64,000 bases of DNA from Brienomyrus brachyistius (Eukaryota; Chordata; Actinopteri; Osteoglossiformes; Mormyridae), in the NCBI RefSeq assembly GCF_023856365.1, contig NW_026042400.1, positions 186,001 to 250,000 on the forward strand, written 5' to 3'. This document shows positions 1 through 9,476 of this stretch, piece after piece; position 1 is the first letter of the stretch; every line of letters starts with the position of its first letter. A program made the translations under genes and the position numbers. The notes beneath the pieces are model-generated. The model was not told the origin of the DNA. It saw only the letters and a list, made by a program, of their open reading frames with translations, and did no database searches.

Positions 1-282
1 GAAAGTGAAGAAGGGAAAGCCACCCTGACACACGCCGATGGTAATAGTTGGTTTTTGGCTCAAGGTGGGACTTCATGGGAAAAAGGTCAACTGAAAAGTG
101 TTAGGAAAAGTAGACTTTTTTAACATGAATCCCAGCTGGTGCAACACCAACATACCTGCACAGCACATTAAAATGACTTGGTACTTTTTACTTATTAGTA
201 CTTTATTAGTACTTAGTGCTTTACAGACTAGATCATCTTTCTCAGAGAGCTGAAACAGTTACTGGCTATGGAAAAAGCATGA

Positions 283-514
283 TTATTTACCCTCTTCAGA
301 ATCCTTCTTAGAGCAGATGAAAATAGTAATTCCTTGATATGGTTTGCCTATTTCTTGTATTCTGCTAGAATAACAGGTCTTTGTGTGCCAGGAATATTGA
401 TGACCTGAGATCCATCTGCATATAGAAGGATGAAGGGTCCCTCATTCAAGTCTTTCTTGAAGCCCCTCATTTCTTTCACAGCCTGATGAAGACCTTCAGC
501 AGTGATGTCAGGGT
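283..514 (-). pseudogene. exon-like coding remnant, unrecognised protein, frameshifted
   Basis: Read on the minus strand, a splice-acceptor-like CTTAACAG is followed by an open frame from 514 that begins PDITAEGLHQAVKEM and continues through GFKKDLNEGPFILLYADG to a TAG at 348-350. A second open frame overlaps it and continues with IGKPYQGITIFICSKKD to a TAA at 283-285. The two read as one peptide broken by a single-base shift near 350. The composition is protein-like: charged, no low complexity, hydrophobic strand-like segments. I do not recognise the family. It could be the last exon of a decayed gene or part of a transposon-related gene. The coding reading is seen in the sequence; pseudogene status is inferred from the frame break. 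Confidence 0.35.
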
Positions 515-518
515 CTGT

Positions 519-1136
519 TAAGTGTTACGTGCCATAAGAGGTTTGGATATGTCTACAGGACACCTCAGTCTTCTGCCCCAAACTCCACTCACCACTTGCT
601 GCTACAGCCCGCCTCCCAGTTTCTGGCCACGCCCCTTCCACCCTCTGACCTCTGATCCTGGCCCTGTGTTCCGGTCCAGGATAAAGCCTGCTGATCACAG
701 CCAGCTCGAGCTCTTGCTCAACATTTGTCTTTTGCTATTGCTGTGATGGTTTGCTGTTTCTGATTGACTTCTTGTGTATGACGGTTCTGATTGTTTGGTT
801 TCTGGTTTTCTGCTTCGCCCATTTTTGTACCTTTGCCTTTGGTTTGTTTGTCTTCTGGTTTTGACCTCTTGCTCAGCTCCTGACTGCTCTCTTTGCCTCT
901 TCGGATATAAGGAGTGACTGCCTTTTTGTTTGTGCGTACGTGCTGTTTACTGTGGTTTTGGTTAGGGAGTTAGATTTAGTTGTTGTCATTTCCTTTCCTC
1001 TTGTTTTCATTACCTTTAGAGTTTGGGACGTGGTCGTTAGCCGTTTTGGTGGTTGTTTTGGCCTGGGTCACTCCCGAAGTTTGTTGCACCTCGTGTTTGT
1101 AAAAGTGTCTGTGAATAAATATAAAGAAATACAACA
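519..1136 (+). mobile_element. possible solo LTR-like segment
   Basis: This pyrimidine-rich stretch is bounded by TGTTAAG at the left and AACA at the right. It holds a TATA-like GATAAAG near 680 and an AATAAA at 1114-1119, close to the right end, as an LTR would. No target-site duplication, primer-binding site or internal retroelement sequence was found. It may equally be ordinary non-coding DNA; the open frames inside it are not protein-like. Confidence 0.18.
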
Positions 1137-2132
1137 AAAGATCCCTTTGCTTCCCCTGTTCCCTTTTCCCATCCCTCGCTGGTCTCGTCTTCCCCTCTCC
1201 TTTCCCTTACCTTTCTGTCGGTCCTCAACCCTAGAAATCTTTTTTCTCGTTGTGGCTTTATATCACCTTTCCGAGCAGCCATCAAGCCAATATTTATCTG
1301 CAAATAAATAAAAATAATAAAGGCTTTCCACCTTAGAATGAGAGGGCTGAGATGATGATAGGATGTTGACAGCTAATCAACAGTAAAGTTTAGGGGTTAA
1401 ATACTTTCACTGTCACTCTGAGACGTATCAAAGCACAATTGATTACCTTAACTTCACTTTTCTCTGTTTTCTTTGCCCCCATTTTCCTTTCCTCTGCTTT
1501 TTTCTTCTGATATTATAAAAAGGTTTCTGATATTGGGGTTGGATTTGATGGAGGATTCTCTGATACTACAAAGATGCAAACAAAAAATGTGTTTTTATAA
1601 ATGCCAAAGCATTACGGGGTAAAGAAGCTGTCAGAAAGGGTGTGTGGGTACAAGTAAACATATTAGTCTATAGTTGTGCATAAATTAAAATTTTGTAATG
1701 TCTTTTACTAGTGAAATCATATATAAAATATGTAGTGTGTATTTTGTTTGTGAGAATATGATTCAAAAAGTTACAACATTAGAAAATTACAAATACAAAG
1801 TGAAATTTTTCAGTTGTGGTTTCTTCATTATGAATACGAAATGACATTTTCTACTGTTATAACTTTTTGAATTCTGCTATAATTCCCTCATCTTACTAAT
1901 GTCTTTATACTGTCTAGTATAGACTAATACAGTGCAGGAGTAAGTCTTTTTCAACATTATTTCTTACAAACATATGTAGCCTGTCGCCGGCCAGGCATGG
2001 GATTGCCCTCAGTAGCTTGAACAAGTGCTCCATGGACTCCCTTAGTACCAGTGACGTACTGTGTGCTTATCTTACCTGAAGGGAGTTCGGAGGTGGGTTT
2101 CAAGAATCAAGATCAAGAATCTCTTTAAGCCT
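1137..2132. other. AT-rich non-coding stretch, no gene seen
   Basis: Mostly AT-rich sequence with no convincing open frame, RNA gene or repeat. The minus strand around 1970-2084 carries a donor-like CTTCAG/gtaaga (exon side ending at 2085) and a short open segment with the residues GVHGALVQATEGNPMPG. This is too little to call a gene. Confidence 0.4.
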
Positions 2133-2204
2133 CTAACCACAACCAAGGATAAATTTCGCCTGTAAGGTTTCGGGAGTCTTTTTACCACAATAAGGACAAT
2201 ACGT
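2133..2204 (-). pseudogene. zinc-ribbon-like coding scrap
   Basis: On the minus strand a short open frame reads CPYCGKKTPETLQAK and then FILGCG before a TAG at 2133-2135. The first knuckle, CxxCG, and the spacing to a second CG-containing knuckle look like a small zinc ribbon. The first cysteine of the second knuckle is absent, so metal binding would be impaired. There is no clear start and only weak splice context. It is either the last exon of a decayed gene or a chance likeness. Confidence 0.22.
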
Positions 2205-2516
2205 CTATATTTTTCTGAAACTCTTCTTGGTTCACGTGCTATTTCTATGTCACATTTACTGTACCCACCTTCCTGTTAAAAAGACAGACAGTGTGTCCGT
2301 CCAATCAGCGACGATCCTTGTCAAACAGTATGTATCTACATTTTCCGGTAAAAATTAATGTTGTGTTCAGCATTTTGGGAGCTCGGTTTTGGGGGCATTT
2401 CCATTTGGGGTGTTTTTGGGGGGGTGGTATTTGCACTTCAGGGCCACCGTACATTATGCACACATCATGTTTCATAACACCAGCCTCTTTAACAGTGTTT
2501 CTGTAGGTGAATGACT

Positions 2517-2624
2517 TCAGCAATGGGAACTATTTAAACCCATCTGGTAAAACGCAGCCAGTCCAGCAGTAAAAACGGCAAACAGGATGACCAGGGTGAT
2601 AGTAATGGCACCGCGTCCAGCCAG
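2517..2624 (-). CDS. possible terminal exon with one membrane span
   Basis: A good acceptor (TTCCCTGCCGCAG) on the minus strand precedes a frame that opens LAGRGAITITLVILFAV and continues FTAGLAAFYQMG to a TGA at 2517-2519. About 20 consecutive hydrophobic residues look like a single transmembrane helix near a C-terminus. The upstream sequence on the same strand holds no exon I can join to it. A chance hydrophobic frame cannot be excluded, and no family is recognised. Confidence 0.22.
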   Translation of the reverse strand: MAGRGAITITLVILFAVFTAGLAAFYQMGLNSSHC

Positions 2625-4442
2625 CTGCGGCAGGGAAGCATGACGGGCTGAATGACACAGAAATATCTCTCTTTAATGGCCATGCTGCCCAGGAAAGAGG
2701 TTGGGACCACAATGTAACAGGAGAGCGATAGCTAGTGCTGCTTAAACGGCTTCTGGACACTCGTGAAAAAATGGAGGTGGATATTTCAATACACTCTCTG
2801 TGGAAACGATGGGTCCGAGAAAGATGGAAATGCTCACATCACTTTGCATGTGCATAAAGGCTGCCTCTGCGTCGGGGCATGTATGTTTACGAATAACCTT
2901 CCCCCTTTATGCAGCAGTCTTGCTGATTTCCTCTTCTTCAAAATGGTATTTAGGTTGCTACTGTAATCTGACCAGTAGCCCACTAAGCAGAAGAAAATGA
3001 AATAACTCCCCAGGATAATAAAATGTTATGCGATGATCTTAAACCTACAAGACACAGAGCATCCAATGTCTGTTCCTAGACCTTCATTTACAGGGTGTGA
3101 GAATGACTTCATAGTGCATGTATTATAAGCCAGCACGTGACCCTGAATGTTAGCAAGACTCTGGCTATGAAAGGATGCTGGATTATGCCTCAGATGATGC
3201 TGTACCCAGGTCAGGTCAGGTCAGGTTATACGTGTCACATGCAGCTGTACACTAGCAGGATGATGATACTTCTGCGTTTACTTGATCTTTCCTACTTGCC
3301 GAATGCACCTTCATGCCCACAGCTTACTTCATTACGCTGTCAGCCTGCTGTACTGCAGCCGGTCTGGTTAAGTTCTCTGAAGGACAGCAGACTCACCCCC
3401 AGGGCCCTTGGGCTTCTTTTCAGGGAGCTGCCATTGTTTGACTACAGTCGGGTGAAAGTGGCACCTTTTAAAAGAGCCCATTTAGCAGTTTAATCTTTCT
3501 GAATGTGTGAGTTTGTACCTTCATAAGTACAACTTCCCTTATCCACAACTAGAACTTTTCAGTTAGCGGCAGACAGTATCTCTGGACTGACAACTCGGGC
3601 AAAACATGAGAGCACAACTGACAGACAGTAACAGTGATTTTGTCTCTAACTGTGATTTCTGCCTGTGTGTGCATGCAGCAGGTCTCACTGGATTCCGCTG
3701 GATTCCTATATCAACGCTTGTACCAGTAATGGACCCTACAGAGCCCTGGGAAAGCCTTTGGTCTTGCGGTTTTGTACGCTGACCTTATTGCAATGCATTA
3801 TGGGCTGCATATATTACCACGATCATGATGATGGAGCGGCAGAGATGGGGCCAGAGTGTTGAGTGAGTCCTATCATCATTAGGGTTGAGATATTCAGTTT
3901 TCAGCCCAATCCCAGACTATCCCCTCAACAGTCCTTCATTGCAAGTTGCACTTTTGCTGATCGCCCTTGCAATAGGCCCAATGCACTTAAACAGAAAGAT
4001 GTGAGACAGACAGCCTCGCCCGCCTTGTTCAGTCTGCTATACTGTAAAGAGGAAGTGCGTTATGGTGCCATGTGACAATATGGCTCCCTGAAGAAGCTGT
4101 ATTGTTCTTTCTTTAATAATACATTAGTTGTTACGAAAATCAAAAAGTGTGTCTGCTGTGAGAAGACAACAGTTGCGTGGTCTTACCATACTGAGCAAAG
4201 TTTGTAAACGTTTTCAGGGTTTATAGGGGAAGTACCTTGTGTGACACATTTGCACAGGATATGCACCTTTTCTGTTCTTCATCTCTCCCCATGTATCAGG
4301 GTGAAAAGGCTAAATAACTGACAAACTACACTCGCTTACTTTTTAATTTTACTTTATTCACTAACTAAACAAACTAAGACATATCAAGAAAAATCTGCAT
4401 AGAATACAGAACCACCGAATAATACAGGACTATCCAAATATA
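2625..4442. other. no gene seen
   Basis: Several open frames of 60-120 codons exist on the plus strand, but none has a protein-like composition, splice borders or recognisable motifs. A short run of four CAGGT units lies near 3207-3226. Nothing else is supported here. Confidence 0.4.
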
Positions 4443-4455
4443 CTACAGGGGGTCC

Positions 4456-4501
4456 TCAGGTTACGACACAGTTCTGTTCCTACCACAGTGATGTAACCTG
4501 A
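4456..4501. repeat. short inverted repeat, transposon-end-like
   Basis: TCAGGTTAC (4456-4464) is mirrored exactly by GTAACCTGA (4493-4501). The surrounding GGTCCTCAGGTTACGAC resembles the ends of dispersed non-autonomous DNA elements of fish genomes. No full element was delimited. Confidence 0.3.
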
Positions 4502-4579
4502 ATATTGCTGAATATTACAATTCTAAATGTATTAAAGATGTCACATACTCTTTGCAAATGCAAAATGACATTGGACCAA

Positions 4580-4595
4580 ACACACACACACACAG
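4580..4595. repeat. (CA)n microsatellite
   Basis: Eight uninterrupted CA dinucleotides. Confidence 0.8.
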
Positions 4596-4718
4596 AGGAC
4601 ACGTAGGAGAAGGCCCGTTCAGCTGTACACAGGCGATGCCCTTCATGATCAACCCCAGAAGACTGAAGAGAATCTCATGGATGAAGGTCACTCTCTCCAG
4701 GAAGCTCTCCAGGTCCTT

Positions 4719-4855
4719 CTAGTAAGTCCAGTGGAAAGCTGCAGTGTGCTGCATGATGACGGCGGTCCTCTCTGGGATCTTGGGCATCCTGGCGATGGTG
4801 TGGTGAGAAGGTCCTTGGGAGTCGCACAGGGGGTCGAAGTTTCCTATCCGGGGGT
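4719..4855 (-). CDS. last readable exon of the unrecognised gene, ends at TAG
   Basis: After acceptor TTAGTCTAG the frame, using the leftover base of the previous exon, reads DPRIGNFDPLCDSQGPS, IARMPKIPERTAVIM and QHTAAFHWTY, then TAG. The same frame continues beyond the stop with KDLESFLERVTFIHEIL and LGLIMKG, which is equally protein-like. The TAG is therefore either the true C-terminus followed by a coincidence or, more likely, a nonsense change. Confidence 0.4.
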
Positions 4856-4999
4856 CTAGACTAATAAAAACACAGGAATTAAAAGAGCTCAAGACCCCAA
4901 GCTCACCCCATGTACCTGACCGTTGCCAAAAGGCTGAGAAGCGACCTACACTATGTTTCTAATTCTATTGTTATTTTTAAGGGCTGGACTGTAGCGAAC

Positions 5000-5129
5000 C
5001 CAGCCATGTTAAAAGGATATCCACATGGTCTTCAGTGGTGTTCCACACTTCCTCCTTTAGGTGTTCTGGGTCCTGGAAGATGCTCTTGTCCTTCAAGAAG
5101 ATTTTGTCTAAGAAGGATAATATCTGGTC
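5000..5129 (-). CDS. exon of the unrecognised minus-strand gene
   Basis: Acceptor TGTCCTCAG and a weak donor gttcgc flank 43 codons plus one base. The peptide reads DQILSFLDKIFLKDKSIF, QDPEHLKEEVWNTTEDH and VDILLTWL. The extra base completes an Asp codon with the next segment at 4855. Confidence 0.42.
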
Positions 5130-5225
5130 CTGAGGACATGACACATCACTGTTACACCCAAACATGAGGACATACGTACAAACAGGACTTAGCTGTCGGG
5201 TGCGGCAGTGAGATGTTACTATGAC

Positions 5226-5319
5226 CATCTCCCAGTAGTTCTTGGCTTTCCCCTCCCAGCCAGTGAGCGGGCTGAAAGACTTCAGGTCTGGAAAAATAGT
5301 CCACAAATCCAGGAGACTC
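5226..5319 (-). CDS. exon of the unrecognised minus-strand gene
   Basis: 94 bases after acceptor CCAAAAG. With one leading base the frame reads SLLDLWTIFPDLKSF then SPLTGWEGKAKNYWEM up to donor gtcata. This frame runs on into the next exon in phase 0, which is why it was preferred over the alternative open frame beginning ESPGFVDYF. It needs two bases from the previous exon, which ends in phase 0. Confidence 0.38.
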
Positions 5320-5413
5320 CTTTTGGGGAAGAGATTTTGAGATTTTAGCAAATAACAATGAGGCTGAATTTGGATAAAATTTTATTGTCATTCTGCATCT
5401 TGGAGTTAGTTAC

Positions 5414-5494
5414 CATTTTCAGGATGTTGCGAACACCCAGAAACCTAAACACAACAAACTCCAAAGCAACGTCCACAAATTCAAACTGGCAGAT
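5414..5494 (-). CDS. exon of the unrecognised minus-strand gene
   Basis: Acceptor with a run of eight T before AG and donor gtaact flank 27 codons reading ICQFEFVDVALEFVVF and RFLGVRNILKM. It is in phase 0 with the preceding exon, but its end does not fit the phase needed by the next one. Confidence 0.45.
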
Positions 5495-5587
5495 CTAAAA
5501 AAAATACTGAAGCATCCAGTGAGTGATTTTGCTGCAGGATTTTTACAGGGGTCTACATAAAATGGCAATAAAATGACATTGACTTAC

Positions 5588-5686
5588 CCACGCCTCCGCC
5601 AGTTTCCTCAGCATGATGTCTCTTTTCCCCGGGTTGCCAAGGAAGGCCAGGAACTGGCTGAATGCCATTTCAAAGGCATGGATGTC
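5588..5686 (-). CDS. exon of the unrecognised minus-strand gene
   Basis: Exactly 33 codons, phase 0 at both ends, between acceptor CTGACAAAG and donor gtaag. It reads DIHAFEMAFSQFLAFLG then NPGKRDIMLRKLAEAW. It is the cleanest exon of the set, with strong helical character. Confidence 0.5.
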
Positions 5687-5782
5687 CTTTGTCAGAACAA
5701 AGAACAGATGAATTGGTTAAAATCAAGACAGGGAATAAGCCCATTGTCGTACCATTACCTCATTGTGGTTGATGACACTTAC

Positions 5783-5869
5783 CCTGTTGTTGATCTGGGC
5801 CAGTCCACCAAGAATCATTTTACCAGCTCGGATCAGATCTTTCTGGTAAAATCCTTGGCTGATGAGTGT
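5783..5869 (-). CDS. exon of the unrecognised minus-strand gene; acceptor AA
   Basis: 29 codons reading TLISQGFYQKDLIRAGK and MILGGLAQINNR, followed by a textbook donor gtaagt. In phase, the exon should begin just after CTCTCTGCAA, where a normal acceptor would be CAG; a G-to-A change would explain this. The nearest real AG (before 5858) breaks the phase with the preceding exon. Confidence 0.45.
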
Positions 5870-6033
5870 TTGCAGAGAGCAAGCAGAATTTATAAATTTG
5901 ACACTGAATTACTGGAACATTACAGTATGATGAAAAATGCTGACTAAGAAGATCTTCCTAAATGTAAAAGCCTGCAACAAACCAAAGATTGATGCGTTAA
6001 TGTTAACAGTAACTGAGGTGTGAATGTACTCAC

Positions 6034-6103
6034 TGAGAAAGCCTGGCGAAGGGCTGCTAGTTTGAATGTAAAATCTTCAACCCCTCTTCTGATGAAATAG
6101 GTG
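6034..6103 (-). CDS. exon of the unrecognised minus-strand gene
   Basis: Acceptor TTGTTTTGCAG and donor gtgagta flank 70 bases. After one leading base the frame reads TYFIRRGVEDFTFKLAALRQ and then AFS, ending in phase 0. It is the only open frame of the segment. It joins in frame to the next segment (5869-5783) if that one begins at ACA. Confidence 0.45.
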
Positions 6104-6267
6104 CTGCAAAACAATGCAATGTGGAAAAAAAATCATATTTTTAAATCACATTAAATAAATGGTGACAATTTAAAGTAAAACAACTTAATATTTTTTTGCA
6201 TAATTGAAACAAATAATTGGGGTAATAATTACATGGTCAAAAAGTATTTTTTTTCAGTGCACCTAGA

Positions 6268-6430
6268 GGAACTTTTATGACGTCCCATTCTAAATCCATA
6301 GGCATCTCTATGGAGATGGTACCTCCTTTGCAGGTATAACAGCTGCCACTCTTCTGGGAAGGATTTCCACAAGATTTCAGAGTGAGTCTGTGGGAATCCT
6401 GTACTTCCTGGGTATCCCCTGCCCAGAGCC
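6268..6430. repeat. probable dispersed DNA-element fragment
   Basis: The stretch containing TGGAGATGGTACC, CTTTGCAGGTATAACAGC and CACTCTTCTGGGAAGGA resembles a very common interspersed repeat of fish genomes, probably the end of a non-autonomous DNA transposon. Only one end is visible and no matching inverted end was found nearby. Confidence 0.35.
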
Positions 6431-6520
6431 CTGTACTTCCTAGACTAGGCTCCAGGTTCAACAAGATCCCAAAATGGATAAATGGTTATTGAAGATAGAT
6501 GGCTGTAATCTTGTTTTTGT

Positions 6521-7191
6521 TTGTCCATTTTTTATACCCGCTTGTCCTATACTGGTTCGCTTGGGTCCAGAGTGTATCTAGGAAGCTACAGGCCCAAGGC
6601 AGAGAATAACCCAGAATGGGGTGCCAAACAATTGCAGAATTTTGTTTTTATTTACAACAGTATTATAAAAGAGGCAATCTGTCTAGACTGTTTGGAATGT
6701 GTCACTCATTGTATGTTTCATCTGAGGAGGACCTCAGGGCTTCCACTGATTCTATTAAAGGAAAAGCTGGAGAAGTTTACAAAAGCGAAGTCTGAGAAAA
6801 CAGCTAAACACATCAAGGTATGGGGGTTTTATTTTGATATAATTTATGATATGGATATTAACTGCAAGCCCTACATGATAGTTGGATACTTCGTAGGACT
6901 CCAATATTCCGTCATAGAATATTACACATTACTATTAATGAAACATCACAGTGACTTATGCAAGAATGAATATCAGTGTTTTTGCGCCCATGTATTAAAG
7001 CAGACATTCAGTTTGCAGACATTGACAATATTGGCAATAGCAGCAACATTAATGCTTGTTGTAGTTTTTGTCCTATTAACTAATTCATTCACACTTTCTT
7101 TTGTTTAATAAGCAGCTTTGTATTTAATGTATTCCTAGGGCTCAGCTTTGGATGGACCTGTCTGCAGACCTGAGAGACGCTGGACATTTTA
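6521..7191. other. AT-rich stretch with a 195-codon open frame, no supported gene
   Basis: An open frame on the plus strand (6521-7108) includes a charged part (KLEKFTKAKSEKTAKHIK, followed directly by a donor-like gtatgg) and a hydrophobic tail (TLTILAIAATLMLVVVF). The charged part might be an exon of the coding fragment that follows at 7192, but no acceptor was found for it. The rest looks like a chance frame. Confidence 0.25.
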
Positions 7192-7572
7192 ATGGTAGCC
7201 ATGAGCACCAGTGCTTGTTCAGATTCTGCTTCAGTAATGTCCCTTGAAAAGGCATTCCCAAACTACAGACTCCGCCCAAAGCACCATTACTTAGAGCCTT
7301 ATCCCCATCTGATTCATGTATCTGGACCACTTGTACATGTGTGGATGATGAGATTCGAAGGGAAGCACCGACTTTTCAAAAGAGTGATTCGTGAAACCCA
7401 ATATTTCAGAAATGTTCCTCTAACTCTGGCTGACAGACATCAGAAGATGATGGCTTACCAATTAGATTCGGCTTCATTGTTTAAAGAACTGGACAAAGTG
7501 AGGAGTGTCATGATGTCCAGGGAGCATCATGAGAGGTACTTGCAAGGAAGCATTCTGCAAACTTTATTGTAA
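7192..7572 (+). pseudogene. fragment of an uncharacterised fish multicopy protein
   Basis: An open frame of 126 codons with a strongly protein-like core: PKHHYLEPYPHLIH, GPLVHVWMMRFEGKH, RLFKRVIRETQYF and LADRHQKMMAYQ. The pattern of a KHH-Y-HYP motif, then GPLV-W-MRFE-KH and a later RHQ-M-AY is one I associate with large, uncharacterised and probably transposon-associated protein families repeated across fish genomes. The N-terminal part of that protein is missing. A donor-like GAGAG/gtactt at about 7534 could end the exon in REHHER, in which case the last dozen codons are intronic. No promoter is seen. The function is unknown, and the transposon link is inference. Confidence 0.42.
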
Positions 7573-8267
7573 TAGTTCATGCACTAAGAGTTGTACTGAA
7601 CTCCAAAAGTAGACTATTACAAATCATCACCATTTGGAATGAAATCTGTGCTGCTGTAATATCAAAGTGCTCCCACTTACTAGCAAGCATTTCTTGTTTT
7701 GTTGTACTTTTTAAAGCTGTCTTGTACAGATGAGCACACCTCAGCGTTTGGACTGTGATAGATACAGCTCACCAAACATGTCGTCTGTAATAAATAAGCT
7801 ACACAAACCATGTGTACATAAAACAGCATCTGCACCATGTAAAATTCTCTGTCCCACACAATGTAATTGTGAGCACCTCTTAACGTGATTCAAATGTTTC
7901 TCTGTGTGTTTTGTCTTATAAGGGTTTTGCAGAATTCCCAAGAGTTGCAAGCAGAGATCTTGAGCAAGACGTCTTTGAAGCTTTAGACCGCCATAGCCCA
8001 CGTTTGCTTGAGATTTGCAAATCCGAAAGTGGAGATCCTCCGTCAGACTGAAACCAGGGGACACATATTTCTCTTCTCATTCTTGTTGTGAATTCTTGTT
8101 GCATGTTCTTATTTCTTTTCACTTTTACTTTTCAAATTAGGCGAAATTTAACATGTCAGTGACTGGGCTTTAGGGTACTGATGGGTTGATTTTGTTATTA
8201 ATGAACAGAGCGATGCCCCCTTTTCCATCCTGTGCTAAGATGAACTAACTTGCTGCTAACTATGGCC
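7573..8267. other. no gene seen
   Basis: AT-rich sequence. Open frames on the minus strand (7741-8122) are not protein-like and show no splice borders. Confidence 0.4.
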
Positions 8268-8636
8268 TTATATACTCAATTGAAATTTTATTACGTGAAC
8301 TAAAACTAAGTCAGTCTAATCCAACAATCCTGCAATAAATCCTTAATTAAGGTGTTAATATTCTTTTTGTTGATTCAATGAACATTGAATCAACACCTTA
8401 TTATGATCATTTTGGAGGCTACAGTTTGCTCTACTGTTAAACTGACAGCTGATTCTATTTTGTTAATCTAGTTTATATCAGCCACACAAACTACAGCCTC
8501 CAAAATTATGAGTTGACAAGGTCTGAGCAAAAACTATTCTGACTTTAATGAAGGGGTATTTATTGAAGACTGCTGGATTAGACTAACTAAATTTTAACTA
8601 GGTATAGCTATTAAAGAGACAACTGAGTGTATACAA
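8268..8636. mobile_element. palindromic MITE-like element
   Basis: The two halves are imperfect reverse complements over about 370 bp. The outer arm TATACTCAATTG (8271) is mirrored at CAACTGAGTGTATAC (8620-8634). The middle arms share AGTCTAATCCA and AATAAAT (left about 8308-8341, right about 8556-8593). The inner arms share TTTGGAGGCT/AGCCTCCAAA (8407-8428 and 8487-8508). A further nested palindrome, TGTTGATTCAATG with its mirror, stands at 8368-8395. There is no coding capacity. This is the structure of a fold-back MITE; the superfamily was not determined and no target duplication was identified. Confidence 0.55.
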
Positions 8637-8687
8637 CTTAAAACATTGGAGTGAGAACATATTAAACTGTCTCCTCGGGAGTCTATG

Positions 8688-8703
8688 GACGCACCGGTGC
8701 GTC
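8688..8703. repeat. perfect 16-bp palindrome
   Basis: GACGCACCGGTGCGTC is its own reverse complement and lies in a locally GC-rich patch (CpG-bearing) beside an AT-rich MITE. It could be a dimeric protein site or part of a repeat. Confidence 0.6.
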
Positions 8704-8912
8704 AAGGAATGCGCGCCTGCCGCCATCTAGTGGCAAAATAATTGTACTACACAATGAAAGAGTAAAGTCTCATATTGTTATTTGAGTTTTCCTTTAGTCT
8801 GGGTCACTGTTTTGGTGCCTGAATTGTGTTGTAATAGAGGTGCACATAGTTTAACTTTTGTTTGTGTTACAATATATTTTATTCATAGTATAATATCATT
8901 AACTAAGATTAA

Positions 8913-8941
8913 GGTTAAGATTAGGGTCAGGGTTAGGGTTA
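8913..8941 (+). repeat. short degenerate telomere-like TTAGGG run
   Basis: A few TTAGGG-type units (TTAGGGTCAGGGTTAGGG) preceded by degenerate TTAAGG forms. It is too short for a telomere; interstitial telomere-like microsatellite. Confidence 0.45.
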
Positions 8942-9115
8942 TGGGCGACCCTAACCTACTAAATCATGTTTATTGAACGTGTTTGTGGTTTTCACCATGA
9001 CAAATACTCCCTTTTACCATTCTGACTTTATTTTGCTTGTGTTTTATAGATTTAATGTGTTGACACATTTTGTCAAAATTAAAATTAATTATTAAAATCA
9101 CAGCAAATTCACATA

Positions 9116-9338
9116 CAGTCAGGTCCATAAATATTGGGACATCGACACAATTCTAATCTTTTTGGCTCTATACACCACCACAATGGATTTGAAATGAAAC
9201 GAACAAGATGTGCTTTAACTGCAGACTTTCAGTTTTAATTTGAGGGCATTTACATACAAATCAGGTGAACGGTTTAGGAATTACAGCAGTTTGTATATCT
9301 GCCACCCACTTTTTAAGGGACCAAAAGTAATGGGACAA
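9116..9338 (+). repeat. left terminal inverted repeat of the Tc1-like element
   Basis: About 223 bp from CAGTCAGG to ATGGGACAA, nearly identical in reverse complement to the right end. It shows scattered substitutions such as AAACGAACAAG here against GAATGAACAAG in the mirror. Confidence 0.9.
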
Positions 9339-9476
9339 TTGGCTGCTCAGCTGTTCCATGGCCAAGTGTGTGTGTCATTCCCTCATTATCTAATTTACAA
9401 GGAGCAGATAAAAGGTCTAGAGTTCATTTCAAGTGTGCTATTTTGCATTTGGAATCCGTTGCTGTCAACTCTCAAT

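Larger units (their letters stand above)
4719..6103 (-). pseudogene. multi-exon gene locus, unrecognised, probably decayed
   Basis: Seven segments on the minus strand, read from 6103 down to 4719, look like consecutive exons: 6034-6103, 5783-5869, 5588-5686, 5414-5494, 5226-5319, 5000-5129 and 4719-4855. Most have a clean AG acceptor and GT donor, and most junctions are in phase 0. The peptides are helical and hydrophobic/charged in pattern, with no low complexity. I do not recognise the family and give no function. Three defects point to decay: the acceptor before 5869 is AA instead of AG, the phase does not match between 5414 and 5319, and a TAG stands at 4719-4721 although protein-like sequence (FLERVTFIHEILFSLLG) continues past it. 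A live gene with other splice choices is possible. No promoter or start codon was found. Confidence 0.45.

Noticed and set aside
940..1311. Open frames of 88-123 codons on both strands
   Set aside because: Low-complexity pyrimidine-rich translation, no motifs, no splice borders.
2291..2966. Overlapping small open frames on both strands
   Set aside because: Short, mutually overlapping and not protein-like, apart from the hydrophobic segment listed separately.
3137..3493. 118-codon plus-strand open frame
   Set aside because: No homology pattern or codon regularity; the minus strand at the same place has an equally weak exon-like GGGGGTGAGT.
5573..5947. 124-codon plus-strand open frame
   Set aside because: It is the antisense shadow of the minus-strand exons at 5588-5686 and 5783-5869, which have proper splice borders.
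7741..8122. Minus-strand open frames of 68-107 codons
   Set aside because: No motifs or splice sites; the region lies between a plus-strand fragment and a MITE.
8913..8941. True telomere or subtelomere
   Set aside because: Only a few degenerate TTAGGG units with unique sequence on both sides.
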